The notes beneath the pieces are model-generated. The model ran no database searches. It was given only the letters and a program-made list of their open reading frames with translations, and was not told the origin of the DNA. The translations under genes and the position numbers were made by a program. Shown piece by piece: positions 6,573 to 13,004 of a DNA stretch of 16,537 bases (its first letter is position 1; each line of letters starts with the position of its first letter). This DNA comes from Deinococcus arcticus (lineage in GTDB: Bacteria > Deinococcota > Deinococci > Deinococcales > Deinococcaceae), in the NCBI RefSeq assembly GCF_003028415.1, contig NZ_PYSV01000033.1:1-16537 (forward strand), read 5' to 3'.

Positions 6573-8426
6573 ATGCCCGATCCGGTTCAGTCCACCTCTG
6601 CCTTGCCCGCCAAGCCCGTACCTGCAGCCCCACGTTCCGATGTTGAGGGAAAGGGGCCCTACACAGCGGTCGTGATCGTGCATGGGATGGGCAACTCGCG
6701 GCGCTACGACAACCTCAGCCACCTGATCGACACCCTTGACCTGTATGCCGAGGTGGGAAAGGGCACGCGGGGCAAGTGGTCGAGACTAAAACCCCGGCGC
6801 TGGCACGTGGACCTGAAAGATCGGGATCACCTGTACTACGTGCGCGCGACCTACACCAAGGACAACATCCGTTACCAGAACGTGCGGTTTTTCGAAGCCT
6901 ACTGGGCGCCCAAAATGGCCGGCGGGCTTCCCGCGCTGGACGTGCTCAAGTGGTTCGCCCTCCAGGTCCCCAAGGCAGTGATTCACCTGCGCGCGCCGTG
7001 GCGTTCATTTGTGCGCACCCGGATCTCTGTCCTGTACCAGCTGGTCGAGCGGGGGACCATTGATCGAACAGCGGCCCAAGCCATGGCCTCGCTGCTGGAT
7101 GAGTTTTCGCATATTGAAAGGATCCGGAAGTATCCCCAAAGCACGTTTAAGCAGTTTCAAAAGTACAGCCGCGCGGCTCGACTCGTTCCTCCATTTAAGA
7201 AGGTTAAAAAGAACATCTGCCCAGCGCGACCTGTTCCTCCATTTGTCGCGTCCTCACCCCTTGAGCAGCCTCTTGCGATTTGGGAAAAGGCCTGTCGGGC
7301 TGAAAACTGGAAGGCCCTGCTGACTTCTGTCGGATTCATTGGTCTGGTGGTGTCGGTGTTCGTTTTCTCGGTCACCCTTGCGGCCAGTGTGGTGTCCTGG
7401 TCCACCGCACCGTTTGTCGACCCCATCGACTTCTGGCGGGCCGAAGGGCTGGGCCGGAGTGTCGCGCAGGTCATGTTTGGTCTCCTGCTGGCCAGTCCGC
7501 TGAACGGCTTTCTGGCGGAGTATTTCGGGGACGTCGCGTATTGGGGCACCTACGACGAGAACGACACCAAGTATGAAAAACGCCGCGCCGTTCTGGAACT
7601 GTGCACGGAAACGCTGGAGGTCATTGTCCAGGACCCCAAATGCGAACGTGTGGTCATTGCCGCGCACAGCCTGGGTTCCCGGGTCACGTATGAGTCACTG
7701 CTGTACATGAATTACCGCCGCCTGCAAGACAATGGCAACGATGAAACGGCGGCCGCAGACGAGCTGGCGAAAATCAAGCACCTGATCACGTACGGCTCAC
7801 CGATTGACAAGATGCATTACTTCACGGAGAGCAGGAGTGGCTTTTCACGCCATTACGAACGGACGTACAACAAGCTGACGGGTGACGCCTCCAAGCTGCC
7901 CTTCAAGAAGAACGGCGTTCCCAATATTCTGTGGGTCAATTTTCATACAGCAGGCGACGCCATTTCTGGCCCAATTGAAACCCCGAATGATCTCGAAGAT
8001 TTCACGCCCATGATCTTTAATGTTCCGGTCGTCAACTACGACAATATCAACATGGGCAAGAATCACACCGGGTACTTCGACAATAACGCGGTGGTGGGCT
8101 GGTTGCACCGCGTCATCACGGAAACCGCCCTGGACCGGGACCCCCTGGGCAACGTCGAGCCGCAGCTTCCAGACACGCCTGAGGGCGTGCATGAGTATGG
8201 GCAGCGGGCAGCCCGGATGTACCGGGGCCTTCTCGCGTACCCTGTGGCAGTGCTCGCCGCACTGGGTATGGGCGGCCTGGGTGTGCCGGCCCTGGCTGGC
8301 CTGGCCTGGGCGATGAGCGCGGCGCTGCTGGGGGTCATGGTGTGGAACATTGCCGGGCACGCGCCCCGCCACGCCAACCCCTTTTTGCCACCTCCGCCAG
8401 AGACCGCAGACGCACCGCAACCCTGA
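6573..8426 (+). CDS. membrane-anchored alpha/beta hydrolase (lipase/esterase type)
   Basis: The 617-residue product carries a serine hydrolase fold split by a membrane insert. Residues 31-40 read AVVIVHGMGN, an oxyanion-type HGMG after a beta strand. The nucleophile elbow is AHSLGS with Ser366. Asp462 in AGDAISGP and His498 in NHTGYFDNN complete a plausible triad. Hydrophobic segments lie at about 248-270 (VGFIGLVVSVFVFSVTLAAS), 297-313, and 550-595 near the C-terminus, so it is probably an inner-membrane enzyme with a cytoplasmic or peripheral catalytic core. AGGAGGT at 6562-6568 gives a strong ribosome site and fixes the ATG. Residues about 205-230 contain a short internal repeat (ARLVPPF, ARPVPPF) with lower G/C. 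The substrate is unknown; lipid or ester hydrolysis is inferred from the fold. It has no obvious operon partners. Confidence 0.75.
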   Translation: MPDPVQSTSALPAKPVPAAPRSDVEGKGPYTAVVIVHGMGNSRRYDNLSHLIDTLDLYAEVGKGTRGKWSRLKPRRWHVDLKDRDHLYYVRATYTKDNIRYQNVRFFEAYWAPKMAGGLPALDVLKWFALQVPKAVIHLRAPWRSFVRTRISVLYQLVERGTIDRTAAQAMASLLDEFSHIERIRKYPQSTFKQFQKYSRAARLVPPFKKVKKNICPARPVPPFVASSPLEQPLAIWEKACRAENWKALLTSVGFIGLVVSVFVFSVTLAASVVSWSTAPFVDPIDFWRAEGLGRSVAQVMFGLLLASPLNGFLAEYFGDVAYWGTYDENDTKYEKRRAVLELCTETLEVIVQDPKCERVVIAAHSLGSRVTYESLLYMNYRRLQDNGNDETAAADELAKIKHLITYGSPIDKMHYFTESRSGFSRHYERTYNKLTGDASKLPFKKNGVPNILWVNFHTAGDAISGPIETPNDLEDFTPMIFNVPVVNYDNINMGKNHTGYFDNNAVVGWLHRVITETALDRDPLGNVEPQLPDTPEGVHEYGQRAARMYRGLLAYPVAVLAALGMGGLGVPALAGLAWAMSAALLGVMVWNIAGHAPRHANPFLPPPPETADAPQP

Positions 8427-9098
8427 AGCAGCAGGGCAGCGGCCGTTGTGGGGCTCTGCTGTGCGGCAGCGGCGTTTGCTGTTCCACTTGGTGGCCGAGG
8501 CAGAGGGCGCTGCGTTGTCCCCTGTTTCCAGAATCAAGGCTGTGGTGGCCCAGAGAGGCAGACAGGCCGGTTCAGGTTCACGGAGCACTAGATACGTCAC
8601 GGTGTTCAGCAGGGCGAGCGGGAGAGGCCCAGTAGAGGGGCCAAGTCGTGCGGATTTCAACGGCCAGAACCGGCGGTGCGCGCACTGCACGGCCACCGCG
8701 GGCAGCTGCTGACCGTCTGCACCGCGACAGGGCACCGTATTGCGGGGCGGGCGGCAGAGCGCCACAGCCAAAGCGCGGGCCGTGCAGGCGCTGGTCAGGG
8801 TCTGGCATATTGCGTCATGAGGACCCGACGCCCCACTGCTCCGGGCGTTCAGTCCTGGGGGACCGGTGCACGGCACCGGTGAGCAGCTGCCGTACCCTGG
8901 TAGGCCAATGCGGTGCGGCTTCCTGATGCCAGCGCAGGGGGCGTGTTGGCAGTGGAACGGGGCTGGTCGCGTGCCGGGCCTCACCGTAGCAAGAATGGAC
9001 GACCGACCAAACGCTGGTGGTGGATGCCAGCCCCCTGAACTGCTGGACCTGCATGTGCAAACCGGCCCACCCAAGCCCGAGTGGCTGCGACCAAGGAG
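8427..9098. other. gene-poor stretch with possible decayed membrane-protein remnant
   Basis: I see no intact gene here. On the minus strand, about 8440-8640, one frame reads GPLPLALLNTVTYLVLREPE then PACLPLWATTALILETGDN, with moderately G/C-ending codons. This resembles the tail of a membrane protein, but it has no start, and the reading changes frame near 8640. It could be a decayed gene or chance antisense sequence. The rest (8650-9098) has only inconsistent short frames. Confidence 0.3.
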
Positions 9099-9125
9099 AA
9101 AGGCGACCCGAAAAAGGTCGCCTTT
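9099..9125 (-). terminator. Rho-independent terminator for the recombinase fragment
   Basis: AAAGGCGACC (9099-9108) and GGTCGCCTTT (9116-9125) form a perfect 10-bp stem around the 7-base loop CGAAAAA. It lies 61 bases past the stop of the minus-strand recombinase tail, and on that strand the stem ends in TTT. It is nearly symmetric and could act on both strands. Confidence 0.75.
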
Positions 9126-9185
9126 GATGGTGAACAAGATACGGCGGTATGCACGGGCACGCCAGGACATACAGCACAATCACGT

Positions 9186-9283
9186 TCAGAAGTCCTCGAC
9201 CTCATGCTGGACGTCGTTTTCTTCCATCGCCACATACCGCCGGGTCGTGTCCACGGACGCGTGGCCGAGAAACGGGCAATCTT
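9186..9283 (-). pseudogene. tyrosine recombinase (phage-type integrase), C-terminal fragment
   Basis: The minus strand encodes [20 protein letters not shown] followed by VQHEVEDF and a TGA at 9188-9186. LGHxSxxTTxxY is the last conserved box of tyrosine recombinases and XerC/D-like integrases; the Tyr is the residue that attacks DNA. Only about 30 codons remain. The R-H-x-x-R part and the rest of the catalytic domain are missing. Upstream on this strand the sequence stops matching near 9283, exactly where the toxin frame on the other strand becomes meaningful, so a recombination or deletion joined the two. A perfect terminator follows. The fragment cannot be active. Confidence 0.6.
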
Positions 9284-9961
9284 CCGCTGGGCTACCAGTA
9301 CCTCGTCACGAAGCTCTCCAACGGAAAAACGCTGCAACTGGCGTACCAGCCAAATGGCAGGCGCGGCCCCGTCCCGAAGCTTTGAGCCGATGAAGCAGGA
9401 AACTGGCAGCCGGACGGCCTGACGTTCAAAGAAGGTGATCTGAGCCGGGACTACCACGTGGCCCAACCCACGGAGTACAACGCGAACAATCCCCCGCCCA
9501 TGCCCGGATCCGGCTTAACGAACAACCATCACCTCTGGCCAGACAACGTCATGCGCAGCAATCCATTTTTCCAGGAGGGTTTCCGCCGGGGGCTGATCTC
9601 GCCCGACCGGGGAGCGAACATGCTGACCCTGGCCAAGAGCACAGAGGCCCTGAAGATCCTCCGGCAGAAATTCCCGAGGCTGACGTTCAACGACATCCTG
9701 CACGCCACCAGTCATCCCAATTACGATGATCTCGTCAGCAGTTGGTACCGAAGGGCCTACCCAGAGCTCCTCAAAACCGTGGGGGTCAAGCCTGGTACGG
9801 CTCCACAGCATCTAGCGGACGCGCAACTCCTCAAAATTCGGGACGGGCTTGATCAACTGGTGCAGGATCAGTTCAAGAAGCCGGGTCCAGAGTTGCTGAA
9901 CATCATCAGGAATGACTCTCTGTCCCAGATGCCGACTCCAGGAGATAGCCGTGAAGCATAG
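9284..9961 (+). pseudogene. polymorphic toxin C-terminal region with AHH-like nuclease domain, N-terminus lost
   Basis: One plus frame runs through both sides of a TGA at 9383-9385. Before it the reading is [20 protein letters not shown] then PNGRRGPVPKL; after it ADEAGNWQPDGLTFKEGDLS and onward. From a GTG at 9458 an open 167-residue frame (MAQPTEYNANNPPPMPGSGL) carries NNHHLWP (His24, His25), Asn54 and TSHPNYDDLV (His86). This spacing fits the AHH branch of the HNH/Endonuclease VII nucleases found as toxin tips in Rhs-type and contact-dependent systems, which cut nucleic acid in target cells. The PPPMPG just before it resembles a pre-toxin linker. No Rhs repeats or secretion signal are present, so delivery is impossible from this copy. 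No ribosome site is seen at 9458. The next gene, its likely antidote, overlaps the 3' end by 11 bases. Confidence 0.55.
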
Positions 9962-10622
9962 CGCCGTTATTTGGCAAACTCGTGCGGATATTACAGGCAT
10001 CATTCAGCGGAAGGGGCTCAATTACCCTGACGAAAGCCCGGAGGTTCAGATTTACCTCTGCGAGCATGACTTGGTTGAGGATCAAGACTCCTATTTTCCA
10101 GCCGATTTCTATGCACTTGCACAGACGCTGACGCCCCCCTTCTATGGAGTGACTTACCTTCAGAACATCTGGGGTGAGGACTGCCTTCCGGCCAGCCTCC
10201 TCGTGCCTCTGTTCAATCTCAAGTCACTGGAGGTCTTGCGGCAGCAGGCGCCTGGGATGTTCCACGAATACCCCGTTTTCGTCATGGAGCTGCCCATGGG
10301 CTTCCGCTTACCCTCGGCCCGCGCCATGATGGCCCACCCGGACGTCAAGGTGGCGGCCGATGGGTACGCCGTGATCAACCCAGCCCAGCACCTGCACCGA
10401 ACGGTGGCACGTGCCAGGCTCACAGAAGACGTCATCACGTTGGAGAGCGAGCAGGCGATCCCCCCCCTGTTCCGGTCAGGCGACGCTCTTTATGTTCGAG
10501 ATGACGTGAAACGCGCCTGCGAAGCAGCGGGTCTGTCCGGCCTTGAGTTCAACGCGGCACTTGGTCTCTCTGAACTCACGACCCCAGAAAATGCGATCAC
10601 TTTGGCACCGCCTGGAACCTAA
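9951..10622 (+). CDS. probable immunity protein (Imm11/DUF1629-like) for the upstream nuclease
   Basis: The GTG at 9951 has GGAGAT six bases upstream and overlaps the toxin stop, so I prefer it to the start at 9912. The 223-residue product begins VKHSAVIWQTRADITGII and is soluble. Its C-terminal part, an acidic strand followed by LFRSGDALYVRDDVKRACEA then AGLSGLEFNAA, matches the pattern I recall for Imm11/DUF1629 immunity proteins (a phenylalanine-arginine strand, a helix, then GLxF). Family members bind and inactivate a toxin encoded just upstream, and that is the arrangement here. The central region (PADFYALAQTLTPPFYGVTY) is less diagnostic. The overlap implies translational coupling. Family naming is tentative; the immunity role rests on position plus the C-terminal pattern. 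Confidence 0.55.
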   Translation: MKHSAVIWQTRADITGIIQRKGLNYPDESPEVQIYLCEHDLVEDQDSYFPADFYALAQTLTPPFYGVTYLQNIWGEDCLPASLLVPLFNLKSLEVLRQQAPGMFHEYPVFVMELPMGFRLPSARAMMAHPDVKVAADGYAVINPAQHLHRTVARARLTEDVITLESEQAIPPLFRSGDALYVRDDVKRACEAAGLSGLEFNAALGLSELTTPENAITLAPPGT

Positions 10623-10944
10623 TGCCGAGATGCATATCGGCCGCGACAAGCTGAGTCCTGAGGTAAGAAACGCCGTGGCCACTACGCCCGAGGCCAGGAG
10701 GGCGGCAGCCTTGCAGCCCAGAAATGAAGGGGACTGTTTGCATGGTCGCCGCTGTGCTGGCCTCTTGCGCACTGACGGGCCGATAGATGGAGAAAACGGA
10801 GGGGCCAGCTATGCGGCAGACGCAGGCCCCCGGTGACCTGGACCTGACCCCATCACGTGTGTCGAGTAGCCTTCAAGGCCGATCTCACGAATGAGTGCTG
10901 CCACATCTTGGAAGGGCCTTCCTGGGCTTCCTACGAGCGAGCCG
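10623..10944. other. gene-poor stretch with two very short frames
   Basis: Two small plus-strand frames are worth noting. ATG 10724 to TAG 10786 encodes MKGTVCMVAAVLASCALTGR, a lipoprotein-type signal (LASC lipobox) that stops after 20 residues. GTG 10857 to TGA 10961 encodes 34 residues including RVAFKADLTNECCHILEGPS and then WASYERAEKISS, which looks like the tail of a soluble protein. Neither has a convincing ribosome site. They are probably remnants of broken genes. Confidence 0.25.
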
Positions 10945-11040
10945 AAAAAATCTCGTCCTGAACGCCGAAAAATTTCCATAAATTATGCCAGTAGAAAAGT
11001 AAAATGATAATTTTGCCTACGGGCAGAATATGTGTAACGA
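10945..11040. promoter_or_regulatory. A/T-rich upstream block, possible promoter or binding region
   Basis: In a G/C-rich window this block is strikingly A/T-rich. It includes AAATTTCCATAAATTATGCC and AAAATGATAATTTT (11001-11014), an inverted repeat AAAAT/ATTTT around GATA. It lies 200-300 bases before the 452-aa gene and after the immunity gene. No clean -35/-10 pair can be assigned. It may be a regulatory or transferred segment. Confidence 0.3.
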
Positions 11041-11203
11041 GTGGCTTCGGCGTGTCGCCGCTGCTGCCTGGACTCCGCCAGCTGTCGCTCCACGGTGACA
11101 GCAAACGCCCATACCGGAGATGGGCCTTCGGCACGGGCGGCCCTCCCCGGCCAGGATGCGTCAAACGGCCTGTCTGGCCTCCGTCAGTCGGCGCTGCGCC
11201 CAG

Positions 11204-11244
11204 GCAGGTTCGGGTGGCTACACTTCATCTGAAGAGGCCCACTG
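11204..11244 (+). promoter_or_regulatory. possible -10 element and ribosome site of the 452-aa gene
   Basis: GGCTACACT (TACACT at 11219-11224) resembles an extended -10 about 20 bases before the ATG, giving a short leader. AAGAGG (11232-11237) is a good ribosome site seven bases before ATG 11245. No convincing -35 is seen. GCAGGTTCG (11204-11212) equals the 5' half of the T-arm in the two downstream tRNA-like elements, possibly by chance. Confidence 0.3.
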
Positions 11245-12603
11245 ATGACGACTCCTGACCTGCGCCGCACCCTCCACGCTTCCCTGGATCGCCGCGTGCG
11301 CCCGGAGGACCTGCTCACGCCGATTACGCAGCTGATGGCCGATCAACTGAGCCCGGCCGATCGGCAGCGCCTCCTCAAGGCGCAGCGGCAGGCGCGGGGG
11401 GCGGCTTCATCCCACTGGAGCAGCATGCCCGCCGACTTCCGCCGGCCGGCCGCCCCAAACCTTCAGGTCGCCGGCGCGCTGTTCGCTGCGCCGCTGCCGC
11501 CGACCGACGAGCCCGGCGTGGTGGCGCAGCTGGGCCAGTATCTCGGTCAGGCCAGTGCTGAGATTCACAAGCAGGTGGGCGAGAGTGATTTTCAGCGTGA
11601 CCGACTCAACCGGGACGCGCGGGCGGCGGCGGGCCTGGACCTCAGCCGGCGCCAGTACAACAAACGCTTCCGGCTGGTTCAGCGCCTCGAGCGCAAACAG
11701 GCGACCCTCGCGCGGGAACTGGAGAAGCGGGCGCTGACCTTGATCAGCAAGTCCAGGCTGGCCTCCGAGCTGCCGTTTTCGGTGTTTGCACGTGATGACG
11801 CCAGCGCGGCCTTCATCGCGTACTACACCGCCCGCTGCCATGTGCGCAGCGAGTTCACCAATACGGCCCAGGTTCGCCCGTATGACGGTGTGGCAGACCT
11901 GCTGTTCCGGCATTGCCGCCGCGCCGCCACGACGAACTGGTGGGCGATTGCCCACGTGTACCCAGACCCGGAGGTGCTCCGTCACCTCTCCGAAGCGCAA
12001 AAAGGCCAGCTGCTGGGCCGCTGCTGTGCCGTGCTCGAGCGCACCGCCACGTTGATGCAGGAGGTATGGGCGCGTTCGACCTTTGACCGGGACACGATGA
12101 TTGTGCGCCGGGGCAATGACAGCAGCACCTGGAACCTGCTGGCTGGCGCCTGGAATCAGGCGCGGGACGGCTGGATGAACCTGCTGTACGCCCTGGACCT
12201 GGATGAACTGCTGGACGCGGTCTGCCCAGGCAAGGCCATGCGGCTCATGGCGGCGGACGTCGCCTGGTGGCATCAGCACAGTGGCGGGCAGCTGGACCCG
12301 AACACCCAGGTCTGGGCCCGCCTGCCCCTGCCATGGACGGTCCTGGCTGGTGAGGCTCCCTGCACGCGCCGCACGGTGCGGCAGCTTTGCCTGGACCTGG
12401 GGCTACATCCGGAACAGAGCGGTTGGATCGCGCCGCGCACGCGCGCGCGCGTGGCTCCCTTCCGCCTGACCCCGGAACTGGTGCATGGGGTGACGGTCAG
12501 CAGCCCTGGCCTGGCCCGGGTGCTGCGCCGCGCGGGGGTCTTCAGTGGACGGCCCCTGCGCCAGGTGGCGGATGACACCTTGGGGACAGATCAGGCAGAG
12601 TAG
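11245..12603 (+). CDS. 452-aa protein of unknown function, linked to tRNA-like RNAs
   Basis: A complete, well-coded soluble protein with a clear ribosome site (AAGAGG) and strong G/C third-position bias. Visible parts are a basic helical N-terminus (about 1-55), a proline-rich linker (about 65-95), a highly basic coiled region at about 130-160 (LDLSRRQYNKRFRLVQRLER), and a larger domain containing YYTARCHVRSEF, RHCRRAATTNWWAIAHVYPD, GNDSSTWNLLAGAWNQARDG and WWHQHSGG. The many Arg/Lys and Trp residues would suit nucleic-acid binding, which is inference. I recognise no catalytic motif or known family; it does not show the vWA/TROVE layout of Ro60 proteins that bind Y RNAs. The stop is eight bases before the extended stem of a tRNA-like structure (12608), with a terminator after the second structure, so protein and RNAs are probably one transcription unit. 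Confidence 0.75.
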   Translation: MTTPDLRRTLHASLDRRVRPEDLLTPITQLMADQLSPADRQRLLKAQRQARGAASSHWSSMPADFRRPAAPNLQVAGALFAAPLPPTDEPGVVAQLGQYLGQASAEIHKQVGESDFQRDRLNRDARAAAGLDLSRRQYNKRFRLVQRLERKQATLARELEKRALTLISKSRLASELPFSVFARDDASAAFIAYYTARCHVRSEFTNTAQVRPYDGVADLLFRHCRRAATTNWWAIAHVYPDPEVLRHLSEAQKGQLLGRCCAVLERTATLMQEVWARSTFDRDTMIVRRGNDSSTWNLLAGAWNQARDGWMNLLYALDLDELLDAVCPGKAMRLMAADVAWWHQHSGGQLDPNTQVWARLPLPWTVLAGEAPCTRRTVRQLCLDLGLHPEQSGWIAPRTRARVAPFRLTPELVHGVTVSSPGLARVLRRAGVFSGRPLRQVADDTLGTDQAE

Positions 12604-12607
12604 AGAC

Positions 12608-12688
12608 GGGAACGGTGGTAGCTCAGTGGTAGAGCGGTCGGCTCTCTTACCGACTGGACGCAGGTTCGAGCCCTGCTCACCTGTTCCC
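12608..12688 (+). tRNA. tRNA-like cloverleaf 1 with 8-nt anticodon loop and extended acceptor stem
   Basis: All cloverleaf parts are present. The D-arm is GCTC (12621-12624), loop AGTGGTA, GAGC (12632-12635). The anticodon stem is GTCGG (12637-12641) with CCGAC (12650-12654). The variable loop is TGGAC. The T-arm is GCAGG, TTCGAGC, CCTGC (12660-12676). T8 and A9 are in place. Two things are odd. The anticodon loop CTCTCTTA has eight bases, so the anticodon is ambiguous (CTC if read from U33). The acceptor side does not end after 7 bp: GGGAAC (12608-12613) and GTTCCC (12683-12688) extend GGTGG/TCACC to 11 bp with one bulged T (12682). No CCA is encoded. It is either a specialised tRNA mimic or a mutated tRNA gene. 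Confidence 0.6.
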
Positions 12689-12693
12689 ACAGG

Positions 12694-12758
12694 CTGAGGT
12701 CGCCTACCGGCGGAGCGGTCGGCCCGTGCAAGGGCGCAGGTTCGAGTCCTGCCCTCAG
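12694..12758 (+). ncRNA. tRNA-like element 2, reduced cloverleaf
   Basis: CTGAGG (12694-12699) pairs with CCTCAG (12753-12758) as a 6-bp acceptor-like stem. Inside are a small hairpin CGCC-TACC-GGCG (12701-12712) in the D-arm place, a hairpin GCCC-GTGCAA-GGGC (12722-12735) in the anticodon place, and a canonical T-arm GCAGG-TTCGAGT-CCTGC (12736-12752). It shares GAGCGGTCGGC and CGCAGGTTCGAG with element 1, which suggests duplication followed by remodelling. All stems are perfectly paired, which is more than expected of random decay. It is unlikely to function as a normal tRNA. Confidence 0.5.
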
Positions 12759-12765
12759 AAGCCCC

Positions 12766-12792
12766 AGGCGTCGCGATTGAGCGACGCCTTTC
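12766..12792 (+). terminator. Rho-independent terminator after the tRNA-like pair
   Basis: AGGCGTCGC (12766-12774) and GCGACGCCT (12781-12789) form a perfect 9-bp stem around GATTGA, followed by TTTCC. It ends the unit formed by the 452-aa gene and the two tRNA-like elements. No terminator of similar strength lies between the gene and the RNAs. Confidence 0.8.
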
Positions 12793-12972
12793 CACTGTGG
12801 GATCAGGGTTGACTGGCCGTGCAAGGCCGCCCTGCGCCAGCCTGCTGCCGCACGGGGAGCTGGCGGATGCTGCCTGCCGTGCGGCCGTCGGCAGACGTTG
12901 CTGCTCTGTCCACCGGGAGCCCCACTTGCAGGGGTGTTTTAAGTCAACTGTCACCAAGCGCAAAGTGAAATG
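12793..12972. other. short spacer with a third GTGCAA hairpin
   Basis: No gene is seen. GGCC-GTGCAA-GGCC (12815-12828) repeats the loop and closing pairs of tRNA-like element 2 (shared 10-mer CCGTGCAAGG). The remainder, including TTTTAAGTCAACTGTCACC at about 12936-12954, has no assignable function; it directly precedes the IS6 left end. Confidence 0.35.
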
Positions 12973-12990
12973 GGTGTAGCAAGTTGTTGG
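12973..12990 (+). repeat. IS6 left terminal inverted repeat
   Basis: GGTGTAGCAAGTTGTTGG. It pairs with the right end at 13764-13781 and is nearly identical (16 of 17) to the solo end at 15238-15254. The outer boundary is set by alignment of these three ends. Confidence 0.6.
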
Positions 12991-13004
12991 GGTAGGGTGA
13001 CGCG

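Noticed and set aside
7845..9179. 444-aa minus-strand open frame over the hydrolase 3' end and beyond
   Set aside because: Mostly antisense to the hydrolase, Cys/Arg/Pro-rich and without motifs. Only the part near 8440-8640 might be a remnant.
10931..11164. 77-aa minus-strand frame with a hydrophobic KIIILLFYWHNLWKFF segment
   Set aside because: The hydrophobic run comes from the A/T-rich block; there is no codon bias or ribosome site.
11204..11212. T-arm-like GCAGGTTCG before the 452-aa gene as a third tRNA-like element
   Set aside because: No matching CCTGC strand or other arms nearby; a 9-base match can arise by chance.
11245..12603. 452-aa protein as a Ro60/TROVE protein binding Y RNA
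   Set aside because: No vWA MIDAS motif or recognisable TROVE repeat pattern; only the tRNA-like neighbours suggested it.
12403..12963. 186-aa minus-strand frame with SNLRPVGKRADRSTTELP
   Set aside because: This is the typical false protein obtained by translating a tRNA-like sequence antisense.
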